From: Albidovulum sediminis
GTDB taxonomy: Bacteria > Pseudomonadota > Alphaproteobacteria > Rhodobacterales > Rhodobacteraceae
Direction of reading: 5' to 3'
NCBI RefSeq assembly: GCF_025380365.1
Contig: NZ_JAOCQF010000001.1
Span: 1,476,245 to 1,540,244 of the forward strand
DNA: 64,000 nt
Below the pieces are notes generated by a model that worked only from the letters and a program-made list of their open reading frames with translations, made no database searches and was not told the origin of the DNA. Positions 25,728-34,526 of this stretch are shown one piece after another. Position 1 is the first letter of the stretch; every line of letters begins with the position of its first letter. Position numbers and translations under genes: made by a program.

Positions 25728-26737
25728 TGATGAGATCCCGGTCCGACCGCGAGGGGGGAACTGCACGCCGACCGGTCTGGTCAGCGCCGCCTGCAATCGG
25801 CAGAATGGTGGTGAACCTTTGGGCCTTTCGGAAGACGCGAGATGAGGTGCCGATGAGCGAAGCCCGCAAGCGGATGATGCGACGCAAGTTCGGCGATCTC
25901 TTCGGCTGGACCAGACCCGACATCGAGAAGACCGTGGGACCTTATGACCCTTTCGTCTTTGTGCGGTTCGACGAGCTAAGGTTGAAACTTCTGGATGACT
26001 GCGCCGCCAGGCTGAGTCACTTCGCCGAAGACGAAGTCGAGGACATGCTGGCCCAGAGACCTGAAGAAATGTCACAGGGGGCGAAGGCCTGGTGGGATCA
26101 TCGTTCCGACGAAATCTCCAGGCTCGGGCGCATGATCCCTCCCTGGCACGCGGGCGGTTTCGGACACCCCGATTACGTTGCCGACTTCGATTACTGGTGC
26201 AAGAACTCGCGCCTGGAGATCGAGGAGGTGCTGTGCCTCTCCGTGGGAATTGAGCCCGAGAACTTCAGCAAAAGCGCCCTGGAGAACCTTGCCCGCGAGG
26301 AACCTTCGAAGCTCTCGAAGACGCAGCGTTTTCTCGTTCGGCGGTACAAACAGTTGAAACGCAAGTTTGACCCCGGAGAGAACAATTGGACCGTTCAACC
26401 GAAGCAATTCGTCGCCTGGGCTCAACAGGTCCAGTTCGAGACACACCCCGAGTTTCTGCGACTGCTGTCGCAATATCATCTGCCCCCGCAGCCGACCGAA
26501 ACGCACGCAGGTGTGACCGCAGACGCCGACAAACGCGAAGTCGACAAGATCGCGCAACTCTTCACGGCCATGGCGATGGAATATCTAGGCTACGACCCGA
26601 GTCAGGCGAGAAGCCCGACTGCGAAGGAGATCGGCGACATCGCAGCGAAGATGGGGATGTCGATTTCTGAGGATACGATTCGAAAATACCTCAAACGCGG
26701 CGCCCAGTTCATCCCCAGGGACTGGAAACCCGATTAG
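25727..26737 (+). CDS. Protein of unknown function with C-terminal HTH-like region
   Basis: A 336-aa protein; ATG 25727 follows AGGGG, with ATG 25853 (after GAGGTG) as an alternative. It is hydrophilic, without signal peptide or membrane segment. The middle (DPFVFVRFDELRLKLLDD, then DYWCKNSRLEIEEVLCLSVG) is helical. The last 70 residues (SPTAKEIGDIAAKMGMSISEDTIRKYLKR) look like a helix-turn-helix. TGACA repeats lie at its start. It may be a regulator of the adjacent mobile module; no family is recognised. Confidence 0.7.
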   Translation: MMRSRSDREGGTARRPVWSAPPAIGRMVVNLWAFRKTRDEVPMSEARKRMMRRKFGDLFGWTRPDIEKTVGPYDPFVFVRFDELRLKLLDDCAARLSHFAEDEVEDMLAQRPEEMSQGAKAWWDHRSDEISRLGRMIPPWHAGGFGHPDYVADFDYWCKNSRLEIEEVLCLSVGIEPENFSKSALENLAREEPSKLSKTQRFLVRRYKQLKRKFDPGENNWTVQPKQFVAWAQQVQFETHPEFLRLLSQYHLPPQPTETHAGVTADADKREVDKIAQLFTAMAMEYLGYDPSQARSPTAKEIGDIAAKMGMSISEDTIRKYLKRGAQFIPRDWKPD

Positions 26738-26741
26738 CCAC

Positions 26742-26758
26742 TATTCGTTAACCGAATA
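26742..26758. promoter_or_regulatory. Palindrome upstream of recombinase operon
   Basis: TATTCG (26742-26747) and CGAATA (26753-26758) form perfect 6-bp arms around TTAAC, in an AT-rich gap 124 bp before the operon's first gene. It could be an operator for that operon. No U-run follows, so it is unlikely to be a terminator. Confidence 0.35.
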
Positions 26759-26881
26759 TTGAGGATTTAAACAAGCATTTTCAATGGATTGACTCTGTTC
26801 CGGATGGGTCTGGACCTGTTCCGTTACAGGCACGCTGGATTGCGCAAAGGTTCCCTCAGATTGAGCAGATCGAGTGGAAAA

Positions 26882-27115
26882 ATGGCCAGAAAGACCCAAA
26901 ACGGAGAGCAGGACCTGCTGCCGCCCGCCTTCATGCTGATGCGCGAACGGGCGGTGGCCGAGCGGTGGAACAAGTCGATCAGGACGCTGCAGCGGTGGCG
27001 GGCGGAGGGCTACGGGCCCGCCCACATCTACATCGGAGGCACCATCCATTACCGGCTGGAAGACATTCTGGCCTTCGAGGAACGGATGCGTCGCGGCGGG
27101 GTGGTGGAGCAATGA
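26882..27115 (+). CDS. Small HTH DNA-binding protein (MerR/excisionase-like)
   Basis: A 77-aa protein with MRERAVAERWNKSIRTLQRW, a MerR-type helix-turn-helix, followed by YGPAHIYIGGTIHYRLEDIL, the wing usual in AlpA/excisionase-like helix-turn-helix proteins. ATG 26882 opens the recombinase operon. Such proteins control direction of recombination or expression of the integrase. Its stop overlaps the next start (ATGA at 27112-27115). Confidence 0.8.
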   Translation: MARKTQNGEQDLLPPAFMLMRERAVAERWNKSIRTLQRWRAEGYGPAHIYIGGTIHYRLEDILAFEERMRRGGVVEQ

Positions 27116-27258
27116 ACATGCATCCCCTGGGCTGGCCGACCCGAGTTCCGGACACGAACCATGGCACACACGGCGTTCAGAACCCGACCCAGCGCGATCG
27201 GGCCTGTTTCGTCTTCGCGCGGATCGACGATCTGCATGCGTGGCGAGGTGCGGCATGA
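27112..27258 (+). CDS. Tiny protein in recombinase operon
   Basis: A 48-aa frame (MNMHPLGWPTRVPDTNHGTH...) joined to its neighbours on both sides by ATGA overlaps (27112-27115 and 27255-27258). There is no recognised domain. Coupling to both neighbours is the main evidence that it is real. Confidence 0.55.
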   Translation: MNMHPLGWPTRVPDTNHGTHGVQNPTQRDRACFVFARIDDLHAWRGAA

Positions 27259-27449
27259 ATCCCTATCCCGCCGCCCTCATGTCGCCGCTGGAACGCCGTG
27301 CCGAACTGTGTCGGCTGCTGGCCCTTGGCCTGGTTCGGCTGCGAGCCCGGCAGTCAAGCGGTCTATCTTCCGAGGGCGGAGAAAGTTCGCTTCCCTTCGG
27401 CGGCCACCGGAGCGGTCATGCAACCCCGACGCAAGGGAGAGCCGCATGA
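27255..27449 (+). CDS. Small protein in recombinase operon
   Basis: A 64-aa frame starting MNPYPAALMSPLERRAELCR with a helical LALGLVRLRARQS segment. ATGA overlaps join it to the 48-aa gene and to the DUF2924 gene. Short proteins with this opening are often seen before DUF2924/recombinase pairs in this bacterial family; function unknown. Confidence 0.6.
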   Translation: MNPYPAALMSPLERRAELCRLLALGLVRLRARQSSGLSSEGGESSLPFGGHRSGHATPTQGRAA

Positions 27450-27985
27450 CGACGCACGATCCGATCCCCGCGCGCCTGGCCGCGCTGAAGTCCGCGCCGA
27501 CGCCGGAGTTGAAGCGGCAGTGGCGCGACCTCTTCGACAGCGAGCCGCCGCCGTTCAACCGGCGCTACCTGGAAAGCCGCCTCGCGTACCGCATTCAGGA
27601 ACTGGCCTATGGCGGGTTGAAGCCCGAGACGATCCGGCGGCTGGAACGGCTGGGCGAGGACCTGGACGGTGGGGACAAGAAGAAGCGCGGAATGCGCCTC
27701 GACCGCGACCGCCCGATCACTGGCACGCGGCTCCTGCGCGAATGGCAGGGGGTGGAGCATGTCGTCACCGTCACCACCGACGGCTTTGAATGGCAGGGGC
27801 GGCCCTACAAGTCGCTGTCGGCCATTGCCCGCGCCATCACCGGCACGCGTTGGAACGGCTGGGTCTTCTTTGGGTTAAGGCGCGATGGCCGCAGGCCAGC
27901 GGAGGCTCCAGTGGAGCGTCCGCAGAGCCGTACGCACGATGCGCAAGCATCGGGCCGGCAGAAGAACCATCGGGGGCGGACATGA
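27446..27985 (+). CDS. DUF2924 protein
   Basis: A 179-aa protein of the DUF2924 family: a helical N-terminus (LKRQWRDLFDSEPPPFNRRY, RLAYRIQELAYGGL) and a C-terminal beta-rich part (GTRLLREWQGVEHVV, YKSLSAIARAITGTRWNGW). It is nearly always encoded just before a large serine recombinase in alphaproteobacterial phages. It probably assists recombination, though no mechanism is established. It overlaps both neighbours by four bases. Confidence 0.85.
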   Translation: MTTHDPIPARLAALKSAPTPELKRQWRDLFDSEPPPFNRRYLESRLAYRIQELAYGGLKPETIRRLERLGEDLDGGDKKKRGMRLDRDRPITGTRLLREWQGVEHVVTVTTDGFEWQGRPYKSLSAIARAITGTRWNGWVFFGLRRDGRRPAEAPVERPQSRTHDAQASGRQKNHRGRT

Positions 27986-29292
27986 CCAAGCCCATCCTGC
28001 GCAAGCTGCGCTGCGCCGTCTATACCCGAAAATCCTCCGAGGAAGGGCTGGAGCAGGAGTTCAACAGCCTGCACGCCCAGCGGGAGGCCTGCGAGGCGTA
28101 CATCGCCAGCCAGCGCTCCGAAGGCTGGGTGCTGGTCCGTGACCAGTACGACGACGGCGGCATATCGGGGGGCACTCTGGAACGTCCGGCGCTACGGCGG
28201 CTTCTTCAGGATATCGAGGACGGGCTCATCGACGTGGTGGTGGTCTACAAGATCGACCGGCTCTCGCGCTCGCTGATGGACTTCTCCAAGCTGGTCGAGG
28301 TCTTCGACCGGAACGGCGTCACCTTCGTCTCGGTCACACAGTCGTTCAACACGACCACCTCCATGGGTCGGCTGACGCTGAACATCCTGCTCAGCTTCGC
28401 CCAGTTCGAACGCGAGGTGACGGCGGAACGGATCCGCGACAAGTTCCGGGCCTCCCGACAGAAGGGCATGTGGATGGGGGGCGTGCCGCCGCTCGGCTAT
28501 GTGGTGAAGGACCGCAAGCTGGTGGAAGATCCTGAAGCTGCCGCGCAGGTGCGCTGGGTCTTTGCCCGGTTCCTCGAGATCGGGTCCGGAACCGTGCTAG
28601 CGCGCGAACTGGCCGACCGCGGGGTCACCACCCGGCACGGGCACCGGATCGACAAGAAGTTCATCTATCGGATGCTGTCGAACCGCGCCTATATCGGCGA
28701 GGCGGTCTACAAGGGCGAGAGCTACCCCGGCGAGCACGACGCGATCATCGACCGCAAGACCTGGGACCGGGTCCACACCATCCTGACTGAAAGCCCCCGC
28801 AAGCGCGCCGCCCGGACCAGAGCTGACACGCCCGCGCTGCTGAAGGGGTTGCTGTTCGGACCGGACGGCGCAGCGTTCTCGCCAACCCACACCCGCAAGG
28901 GCGGGCGGCTCTACCGCTACTACGTGAGCCAGACGGTGCTGAAGCATGGCGCGGGTTCTTGTCCGGTGGGCCGCTTGCCCGCGGGCGATGTCGAAGCCGC
29001 CGTCATCGACAAGCTGCGCGCCGTCTTCCGACAGCCAGAGATCGTGGTGGGGACATGGAAGGCCGCCCGTGCCGAAGTCGCCGACATCACCGAGGCCGAC
29101 GCCCGCGCGGCCCTGCAGCAACTCGACCCGCTTTGGGACGAACTGTTCCCCGCCGAGCAGGCGCGCATCGTGGCGCTGCTGGTCGAGCGCGTCGACATCG
29201 GCACTGACGGGCTCAACTTCCGGCTCCGGATGGACGGCCTCGGAGGGCTCGCGCGCGAGATGCTGTCTGGCAGCATCGGAGCAGCGGCATGA
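27982..29292 (+). CDS. Large serine recombinase (site-specific integrase)
   Basis: A 436-aa recombinase. The catalytic resolvase domain opens AVYTRKSSEEGL (nucleophile Ser18), with YKIDRLSRSLMDFSKL and FAQFEREVTAERIRDKF. The recombinase domain has PPLGYVV and HRIDKKFIYRMLSNRAYIGE. A zinc-ribbon-like region contains SPTHTRKGGRLYRYYVS. It would integrate or excise its element between attP and attB. ATG 27982 overlaps the DUF2924 stop. It is short for the class because its final tail is a separate gene directly downstream. Confidence 0.92.
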   Translation: MTKPILRKLRCAVYTRKSSEEGLEQEFNSLHAQREACEAYIASQRSEGWVLVRDQYDDGGISGGTLERPALRRLLQDIEDGLIDVVVVYKIDRLSRSLMDFSKLVEVFDRNGVTFVSVTQSFNTTTSMGRLTLNILLSFAQFEREVTAERIRDKFRASRQKGMWMGGVPPLGYVVKDRKLVEDPEAAAQVRWVFARFLEIGSGTVLARELADRGVTTRHGHRIDKKFIYRMLSNRAYIGEAVYKGESYPGEHDAIIDRKTWDRVHTILTESPRKRAARTRADTPALLKGLLFGPDGAAFSPTHTRKGGRLYRYYVSQTVLKHGAGSCPVGRLPAGDVEAAVIDKLRAVFRQPEIVVGTWKAARAEVADITEADARAALQQLDPLWDELFPAEQARIVALLVERVDIGTDGLNFRLRMDGLGGLAREMLSGSIGAAA

Positions 29293-29672
29293 CCCGCGCG
29301 ACGGCGGTCCCTGAGACGGTCACAATCCACGTGCCATTCCGCATCGTGAAGCGCGGCGGGCGGAAGGAGATGCAGCTGCCAGAAGGCGGCACGCCCCCGG
29401 CGAGGGCCGACAGCACGCTGGTCAAGGCGCTAGCGCGTGCATTCCGCTGGAAGCGGATGCTGGAGTCGGGCGAGTTCACCACCATCGCCGAACTGGCCGA
29501 GCGTGAGGGGATCGCGCCGTCCTACATGACACGCGTCCTGCGCCTGACACTGCTCGCGCCCGACATCGTCGAGGCGATCCTGGACGGGAAGCACGGGCCA
29601 GCGGTGACGCTCGCGCAGGTGCTGGAGCCGTTTCCGTTGGAGTGGATGGAACAGCGATCAAGCCTTCGTTGA
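29289..29672 (+). CDS. Recombinase-associated HTH tail protein
   Basis: A 127-aa protein, start overlapping the recombinase stop by ATGA. The opening TVHVPFRIVKRGGRKEMQLP is followed by a helix-turn-helix (EFTTIAELAEREGIAPSYMT) and LLAPDIVEAILDG...PFPLEW. The second half corresponds to the C-terminal tail of the recombinase fragment at 1946-2561. It is therefore probably a detached DNA-binding or accessory domain of the recombinase. Confidence 0.75.
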   Translation: MTRATAVPETVTIHVPFRIVKRGGRKEMQLPEGGTPPARADSTLVKALARAFRWKRMLESGEFTTIAELAEREGIAPSYMTRVLRLTLLAPDIVEAILDGKHGPAVTLAQVLEPFPLEWMEQRSSLR

Positions 29673-30140
29673 CCGACGCGAACGGCCCTGAGCAGACGTT
29701 GGCACCGCCGCAGCAACCGTCCGCTTTGAGACTAATTGGTCGCATTTTTCCGTATTTCAGCCCAAAGTGCATCCATCTGCAATTCCAGTAAGCGTGAGGG
29801 AGCCTGTGCCTGCCAGAACGCGACAATCACAAGCACTGCTCCCAACAGTTGCAGATCATTTTCGGCTGCTAGAAGGACAGGGGCAGGGTCGCGACCCGCT
29901 ACGACCGATCCGCCAGAATGTTCGTCTTCGCCGTTGACCTCTCCGCCAACATCATGTTCTGGCTACAATTCAAGAATGAGTCCGACCCTAGCGCAGGAAT
30001 CTTCGCAACGCATGCTGCATTCCTCGGACCAAACTGGGGGGTGTCCTCGGCCAGAGATTGGCGATTGCATAGCGAAGCCGTTCTGGGTGAACACTCTCGA
30101 ATGTTGATTCAGTCGCGGCCCTCTGCGGCTTGGAGACGCA
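29673..30140. other. Intergenic stretch
   Basis: About 470 bp between the recombinase operon and the LysR gene. Short plus-strand frames (29736-30107, 29918-30298) have no recognisable product or ribosome site. No repeat or RNA gene was recognised. Confidence 0.5.
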
Positions 30141-31025
30141 ATGGAACGGTTTCAGCGCAACCCGGGACTTCTGAGGAGCCTCCAACACCTCGACGCGTTC
30201 GCGCGTCGCGGAACGCTGGCCGAGGCAGCCGGCGAGCTCGGTGTTTCGGTCAGTGCTGTCAGTCATCAGTTGAACGAACTGGCGACGTTTATCGGTGAAC
30301 CCCTGGTCGTGAAGACCGGGAGGCGGTTGACCCTGACCGACACCGGCAGACTTCTGGCGCAGGACGTGTCGCAGGTCCTGCGGTTGCTTGACGCAAGCCT
30401 CAATACCGCTGTGGGCAAGGGACGACATACACTCCGGATCTCGGTCTGTTCGGCCTTCGGTCCGTACTGGCTGGCGCCGCGCCTTCCCTTGTTCAGAACG
30501 GCCTACCCGGACGTCGACGTAGAATTGACGATGTACACGCTTGACCCGCAGACCATCGAAACGGGCTTTGACGTTGCCATCACGACAGCCACTTTGGGGG
30601 GCGGGGTCCAGGCCGTGCCGTTTCATGAAGAGACACTGGTTGCCGTCGCCTCTCCCGCAGCGCTCGCCGGTGGCGATCCCGAGGGGCTTGCCCTCATTAC
30701 CACTGACACTCAGGCCACCGCGCCCGGCGCAGAATGGAACAGATTCGACGTGATGTCCGGCGGCATGATGGTTGCGAAGAAGCAGGGCGACTGGCTTTTC
30801 TGTTCGCACTACATCCTCGCCCGCGAAGCGGCGCGGGCTGGACTTGGCGCGGCACTTCTTCCGGACTTCATGGCCAAGGAGGGCCTTGCAGACGGAAGCC
30901 TGGTCACGATCCACCCGTTGTCCATGCCTGCTGGGCGGACATACCGGCTGTGCTTCAAGTCGGCCAGAGAGCAAGAGTACCCCATCAGGTTGTTTTCGCG
31001 GTGGATCCGTGCGCAGAAGTCCTGA
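30141..31025 (+). CDS. LysR-family transcriptional regulator
   Basis: A 294-aa protein of normal LysR length. The N-terminal winged helix is at residues 12-70 (LQHLDAFARRGTLAEAAGEL, SAVSHQLNELATFIG) and a substrate-binding effector domain occupies 90-290. LysR proteins bind upstream of target genes and respond to small ligands. No divergent partner gene is present, so the target is unknown; the envelope cluster 0.5 kb downstream is on the same strand. Confidence 0.9.
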   Translation: MERFQRNPGLLRSLQHLDAFARRGTLAEAAGELGVSVSAVSHQLNELATFIGEPLVVKTGRRLTLTDTGRLLAQDVSQVLRLLDASLNTAVGKGRHTLRISVCSAFGPYWLAPRLPLFRTAYPDVDVELTMYTLDPQTIETGFDVAITTATLGGGVQAVPFHEETLVAVASPAALAGGDPEGLALITTDTQATAPGAEWNRFDVMSGGMMVAKKQGDWLFCSHYILAREAARAGLGAALLPDFMAKEGLADGSLVTIHPLSMPAGRTYRLCFKSAREQEYPIRLFSRWIRAQKS

Positions 31026-31511
31026 ATAGGCAGAGCAATCGAACGACTACGACAGTCAAAGTTTGATTTTGGCTCAACTATATACAAGATCGCTCAATTG
31101 ACACCAGACCACCCATCCGGTTCCTTAGAGAAATCCGGAGGGTGGTACTAATGTCCCAAGAACTGCATGTTAATCAAAAGGTTCTGGCGCATTTTCGTGC
31201 AATGGGGCGCCGATTTCTTGTGCAGACTTTCCTGTATTCCAGCTCAACTCTTGTTCGGCAATCCAGTCGGAAAGTCGAGAAGGTTCTGATCTGTTTCAAG
31301 GCGCGGGGCCTTGTGTTCGTAGAGACTTACTCAGTTCTCTTCGCGCGTCGCCAATTCTTTGCAGCTGCGCGACGGGAAAGGGTGGCTTGATCCACCCAGC
31401 CGGTTGACGAGCAGACAGGTTAGTAGGTTCTGGCGCGCGTACCGCGCAATACCAAGGCGCCGAGCATTGCCAGCTCGGAACAGGAAACAGGTTCATGCAA
31501 GGGAGATGAAA
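31026..31511. other. Intergenic stretch before envelope cluster
   Basis: About 485 bp, AT-richer than the surroundings, probably carrying the promoter of the envelope cluster. An 82-codon frame at 31142-31390 has no recognisable features. No terminator hairpin with a T-run is obvious. Confidence 0.45.
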
Positions 31512-32429
31512 ATGGCGTTTCGTTCCTTCTTTCTGGTGACGGCAGTTATCCTTCCGTCTGCCGCTTTCGCCGAAATGCCGGTGTTTTCCGCCCAATGTCT
31601 TGAGAATTATGTCGACGCCGACAGCACTGGCACCGTCCGCATCAATGGTGCGGTGATGGACGTCGAGCGGTTCAACGAACACTATTATCAGGCCCGGATG
31701 GAGAGCCTGATCATCAGCATCAGCCATGAAGGCGGCGGTCGCGATCTGATTGTGAATTTTACCGGCCCCGGTGGGTCAAACGGGGTCTGCACGGTTCTGG
31801 GCGTCCAGAGTGCCGAGGCGCCGATGGAGCCGATGGCACCCGAGGGCGGCGCCGGCGGTCCGGACCATTTCACTGTCAGCGTCGATACAAGGCTTAAGGT
31901 GCACTCACAACCCTCCACGTTGTCGCCGACCGTCGGCATCCTTCCGAACGGGGCTGTGGTTGAGAACCGCGGGTGCCGGCAGTCGGACGGGCGCAGCTGG
32001 TGCCACATCTCGGATGGGGATGTTTCAGGTTGGGCGGCTTCGGAGTTTCTGGTCGAAGGCACCGGGCCGGTCCGTTCGGCGCGTGCAACGCCGGTCCATG
32101 CGGGCAAGGATGCCGGTCATACCGCCGAGCGCGTGCGCTTCCCGCGTGGCTCCTCGGGAACCGAGTTCACCGACAGTCTGGACGCGGGGAAATCGCACCG
32201 CTTCGTTGTGGGGGCTTCGAACGGGCAGGATCTCTATGTCCGCATCGACGCGGGCGGGCCAGGACTGTCCTACCGCATCCTCAACCCAAATCACACCGCA
32301 CTGGTGGATGAGATCCGCGCCGACATGGAGTACCGCGGGCAGCTGTGGCAGTCCGGGGATCACGTCATCGAGGTGTTCAACCGCAGCGGAAGCACGATGA
32401 CCTACGACGTCATCATCGGGGTGGAGTGA
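31512..32429 (+). CDS. Secreted SH3-domain protein with C-terminal beta-sandwich
   Basis: A 305-aa protein. ATG 31512 lies seven bases after AGGGAG and gives a clean signal peptide (FFLVTAVILPSAAFA). The mature part has an N-terminal two-Cys region, a bacterial SH3 domain at about 120-190 (LKVHSQPSTLSPTVGILPNG, WCHISDGDVSGWAASEFL) and a final domain (GTEFTDSLDAGKSHRFVVGA, GQLWQSGDHVIEVFNRSG). This last domain is shared with 32805-33758 and resembles PliG lysozyme-inhibitor or PPC-type sandwiches. It probably acts in the periplasm on or near peptidoglycan. First gene of a plus-strand cluster. Confidence 0.8.
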   Translation: MAFRSFFLVTAVILPSAAFAEMPVFSAQCLENYVDADSTGTVRINGAVMDVERFNEHYYQARMESLIISISHEGGGRDLIVNFTGPGGSNGVCTVLGVQSAEAPMEPMAPEGGAGGPDHFTVSVDTRLKVHSQPSTLSPTVGILPNGAVVENRGCRQSDGRSWCHISDGDVSGWAASEFLVEGTGPVRSARATPVHAGKDAGHTAERVRFPRGSSGTEFTDSLDAGKSHRFVVGASNGQDLYVRIDAGGPGLSYRILNPNHTALVDEIRADMEYRGQLWQSGDHVIEVFNRSGSTMTYDVIIGVE

Positions 32430-32434
32430 GGGCC

Positions 32435-32776
32435 ATGCGATACGGAACCGGACTTCTCGCCGTATTGCTCGCGTCCCCAGCCTTCGCGCAGGTTTCTCCT
32501 GAGACGGTCGGTGCCGGAATCGGATTTGTCGCCGGAATGATCATGGCGATCCTGATCGGGGCGGTGATCGGCTGGCTGGCAAGCTTGATCGTCAAGGGCA
32601 GCGGTTCGGGCCTGTTAACCGACATCCTTGCGGGCGTGGGCGGCTCCATGCTGGCCAGCTACCTGCTGCCAAAACTCGGCATCACGCTCGGTGGCGGTTG
32701 GTTCGGTGCCTTCCTGGCCGCCCTTGCGGGAGCTGTCCTCATCCTGGTCGTCCTCAAGCTTGTCCGCCGGGCATGA
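32435..32776 (+). CDS. GlsB/YeaQ/YmgE-family membrane protein
   Basis: A 113-aa protein. After a possible signal segment (LLAVLLASPAFA) come Gly-rich membrane helices: GIGFVAGMIMAILIGAVIGW, ILAGVGGSMLASYLL and GAFLAALAGAVLILVVLKLV. This is the GlsB/YeaQ/YmgE stress-associated inner-membrane fold. ATG 32435 is 5 bp after the preceding stop, so it is co-translated with the SH3 gene. Exact role unknown. Confidence 0.8.
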   Translation: MRYGTGLLAVLLASPAFAQVSPETVGAGIGFVAGMIMAILIGAVIGWLASLIVKGSGSGLLTDILAGVGGSMLASYLLPKLGITLGGGWFGAFLAALAGAVLILVVLKLVRRA

Positions 32777-32804
32777 CGGCCCACTGAAAGGGAGACTTGC
32801 GACT

Positions 32805-33758
32805 ATGTTCTATTCCAAGACATCCCAACCGCGCAGCCTACTCATTGGCGCTCTGGCCTGCCTCGCCCTGACTGCAACAGAAGCCCCGGCCCAGTCGGTC
32901 GATTTCATGCAGAACGAATGTTCAAGCGTGGCCCAGACCTTCTATCGCGACTTCACTGCGGCAACCGAAATGCAGTACAACGGGCGCCGGGTCGATGGAA
33001 CGCATGCGATCAATGGCCGGATCTACCTGGAGACCCGGGCCGCCGACTTTGCCTGCTCCTACAACAGTTCCGGTCGCCGGATGGTCGAGTTCGTCGCTGA
33101 GGGCCGGAAGCAGAACGGCTTCCTTCCCGGCGGAAATGCAGGCGGGACCGGCGGGGCGACGGGGGTCGATGCCGCGATCGTCCGGGTTACAGGTCTATCT
33201 GCCGGAGACGTGCTGAACGTTCGCAGCGGCCCCGGGACCGGATTCCGGATCATCGGCGCGCTGGCGAATGGCGACAGGGTCAAGCGCCTGCGGTGTGAGA
33301 ACCCAGGCGGCGCGACCTGGTGCCTGATCGAAATGCAGACGGACATGCGCGAGCAGGGCTGGGTCAGTGCCCGCTATCTGTCCAGGGGCGTGGCATCCGA
33401 TGGCGGTACGGCCACCCAACTGCCCGAGCCGCCCGGTCCGGCAGCGACGACCACCGCCCGTATCCGCTTCCCGGCGGGGGAAACCGGCGTCCAGTTCAAC
33501 GAGTCGCTCAAGGGGAACTCGGTCCGTCGCTATTTGCTGGGGGCAAGAAAGGGGCAGTTCCTTTTCTTCAATCTGGGATCGAGCAGTTCCTCGGTGACCT
33601 GGCGCATTCTCAATCCCGATGGCTCGCTCATGGACCGCGGTCCTGCCTCGAAGGGCTACCAGGGCCAACTCTGGCAGTCCGGCGACCATGTGATCGAGAT
33701 CACCAACAGCGGCGACAGGACCCGGACATATCAGGTGATCCTGGGCGTCAAACGATAA
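32805..33758 (+). CDS. Secreted SH3-domain protein with C-terminal beta-sandwich (paralogue)
   Basis: A 317-aa protein with signal peptide (SLLIGALACLALTATEAPAQ). Three parts follow: a two-Cys domain (ECSSVAQTFYRDF ... RRVDGTHAINGR ... ADFACSYNSSG), an SH3 domain at about 125-200 (DVLNVRSGPGTGFRIIGALA, GWVSARYL) and the same C-terminal sandwich as the 31512 gene (GQLWQSGDHVIEITNSG). ATG 32805 follows GGGAGA. The GQLWQSGDHVIE block identical in both proteins shows an internal duplication in the cluster. Likely periplasmic. Confidence 0.8.
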   Translation: MFYSKTSQPRSLLIGALACLALTATEAPAQSVDFMQNECSSVAQTFYRDFTAATEMQYNGRRVDGTHAINGRIYLETRAADFACSYNSSGRRMVEFVAEGRKQNGFLPGGNAGGTGGATGVDAAIVRVTGLSAGDVLNVRSGPGTGFRIIGALANGDRVKRLRCENPGGATWCLIEMQTDMREQGWVSARYLSRGVASDGGTATQLPEPPGPAATTTARIRFPAGETGVQFNESLKGNSVRRYLLGARKGQFLFFNLGSSSSSVTWRILNPDGSLMDRGPASKGYQGQLWQSGDHVIEITNSGDRTRTYQVILGVKR

Positions 33759-33782
33759 TCCTTTGAACGAAAGCAAGTCACT

Positions 33783-34475
33783 ATGTCGCAAAGCACACAA
33801 TCCATACGCCGTCGCCGTCTTCCAGAGGGCGTCATCGGCGCGTCATTGGCCTGTCTCATCCTCGCTGCGCCCGCATCTGCTCAGGACGACGTTGCCGGAG
33901 CCTGCGCGGATGCTGCCCGGCAGTTCTTCAACAACTTCGACGCCGTGGCCGACATGCGCGCCGACGATCCGCGCGTGGACGGCAGCCGCACGGCGGGTGG
34001 CACGTTGGATCTTGGAAACTATGTCGCGGAAGTCCGCTGTGGCTTCCCCGCCAAGGAGCTGCGGCTGACCGAGTTCTTCGTCGACGGGTCCGATCAGTTG
34101 GCGACGCTGCAGTCTGGTGGCGTCAGCGGCGGTGCCGACATGCCGAACTATGAGCGGCCAGTAGGCGGCGTCCTTCCCGAAGGCTCAAGCTTCACGGCAA
34201 GCTCCATCATCAATTGCGAACGGCCGGGAACCGGTGCCGGGCAATGTGATGCAGGCGTCGTGCGCGAAGGGAACGGCAACGGTGCCCTCTTCGTGTTCTG
34301 GCCCGATACCGGTAGCCGCGTCCTCTACTTCGAGAACGGCGAGATCATCCGGTACGACGAGTCCGAAGCCGATGGCGGCGCCAAGCTGAGCGTCACGCGC
34401 GACGGCGACATCCAGATCGTCACCGTGGGCGACGCACGTTTCGAGGTGGTCGACGCCCTACTGATCGGCGGTTGA
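33783..34475 (+). CDS. Secreted two-Cys-domain protein, unknown function
   Basis: A 230-aa protein with signal peptide (VIGASLACLILAAPASAQ). Its first mature domain (ACADAARQFFNNFDAVADM, RVDGSRTAGG, EVRCGF) matches the N-terminal domain of the protein just upstream. The second half is different (FVFWPDTGSRVLYFENGEII, DGDIQIVTVGDARFEVVDAL) and seems beta-rich. The gene is 24 bp after the previous one. Probably periplasmic; no known family assigned. Confidence 0.7.
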   Translation: MSQSTQSIRRRRLPEGVIGASLACLILAAPASAQDDVAGACADAARQFFNNFDAVADMRADDPRVDGSRTAGGTLDLGNYVAEVRCGFPAKELRLTEFFVDGSDQLATLQSGGVSGGADMPNYERPVGGVLPEGSSFTASSIINCERPGTGAGQCDAGVVREGNGNGALFVFWPDTGSRVLYFENGEIIRYDESEADGGAKLSVTRDGDIQIVTVGDARFEVVDALLIGG

Positions 34476-34526
34476 GCCGCCAGCGACTGAGACACTGAGT
34501 TCAACAATGGGAACAAGGGGAAAGAA

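Noticed and set aside
31142-31390. 82-codon frame in the gap before the envelope cluster
   Set aside because: No domain, signal or composition typical of neighbouring genes.
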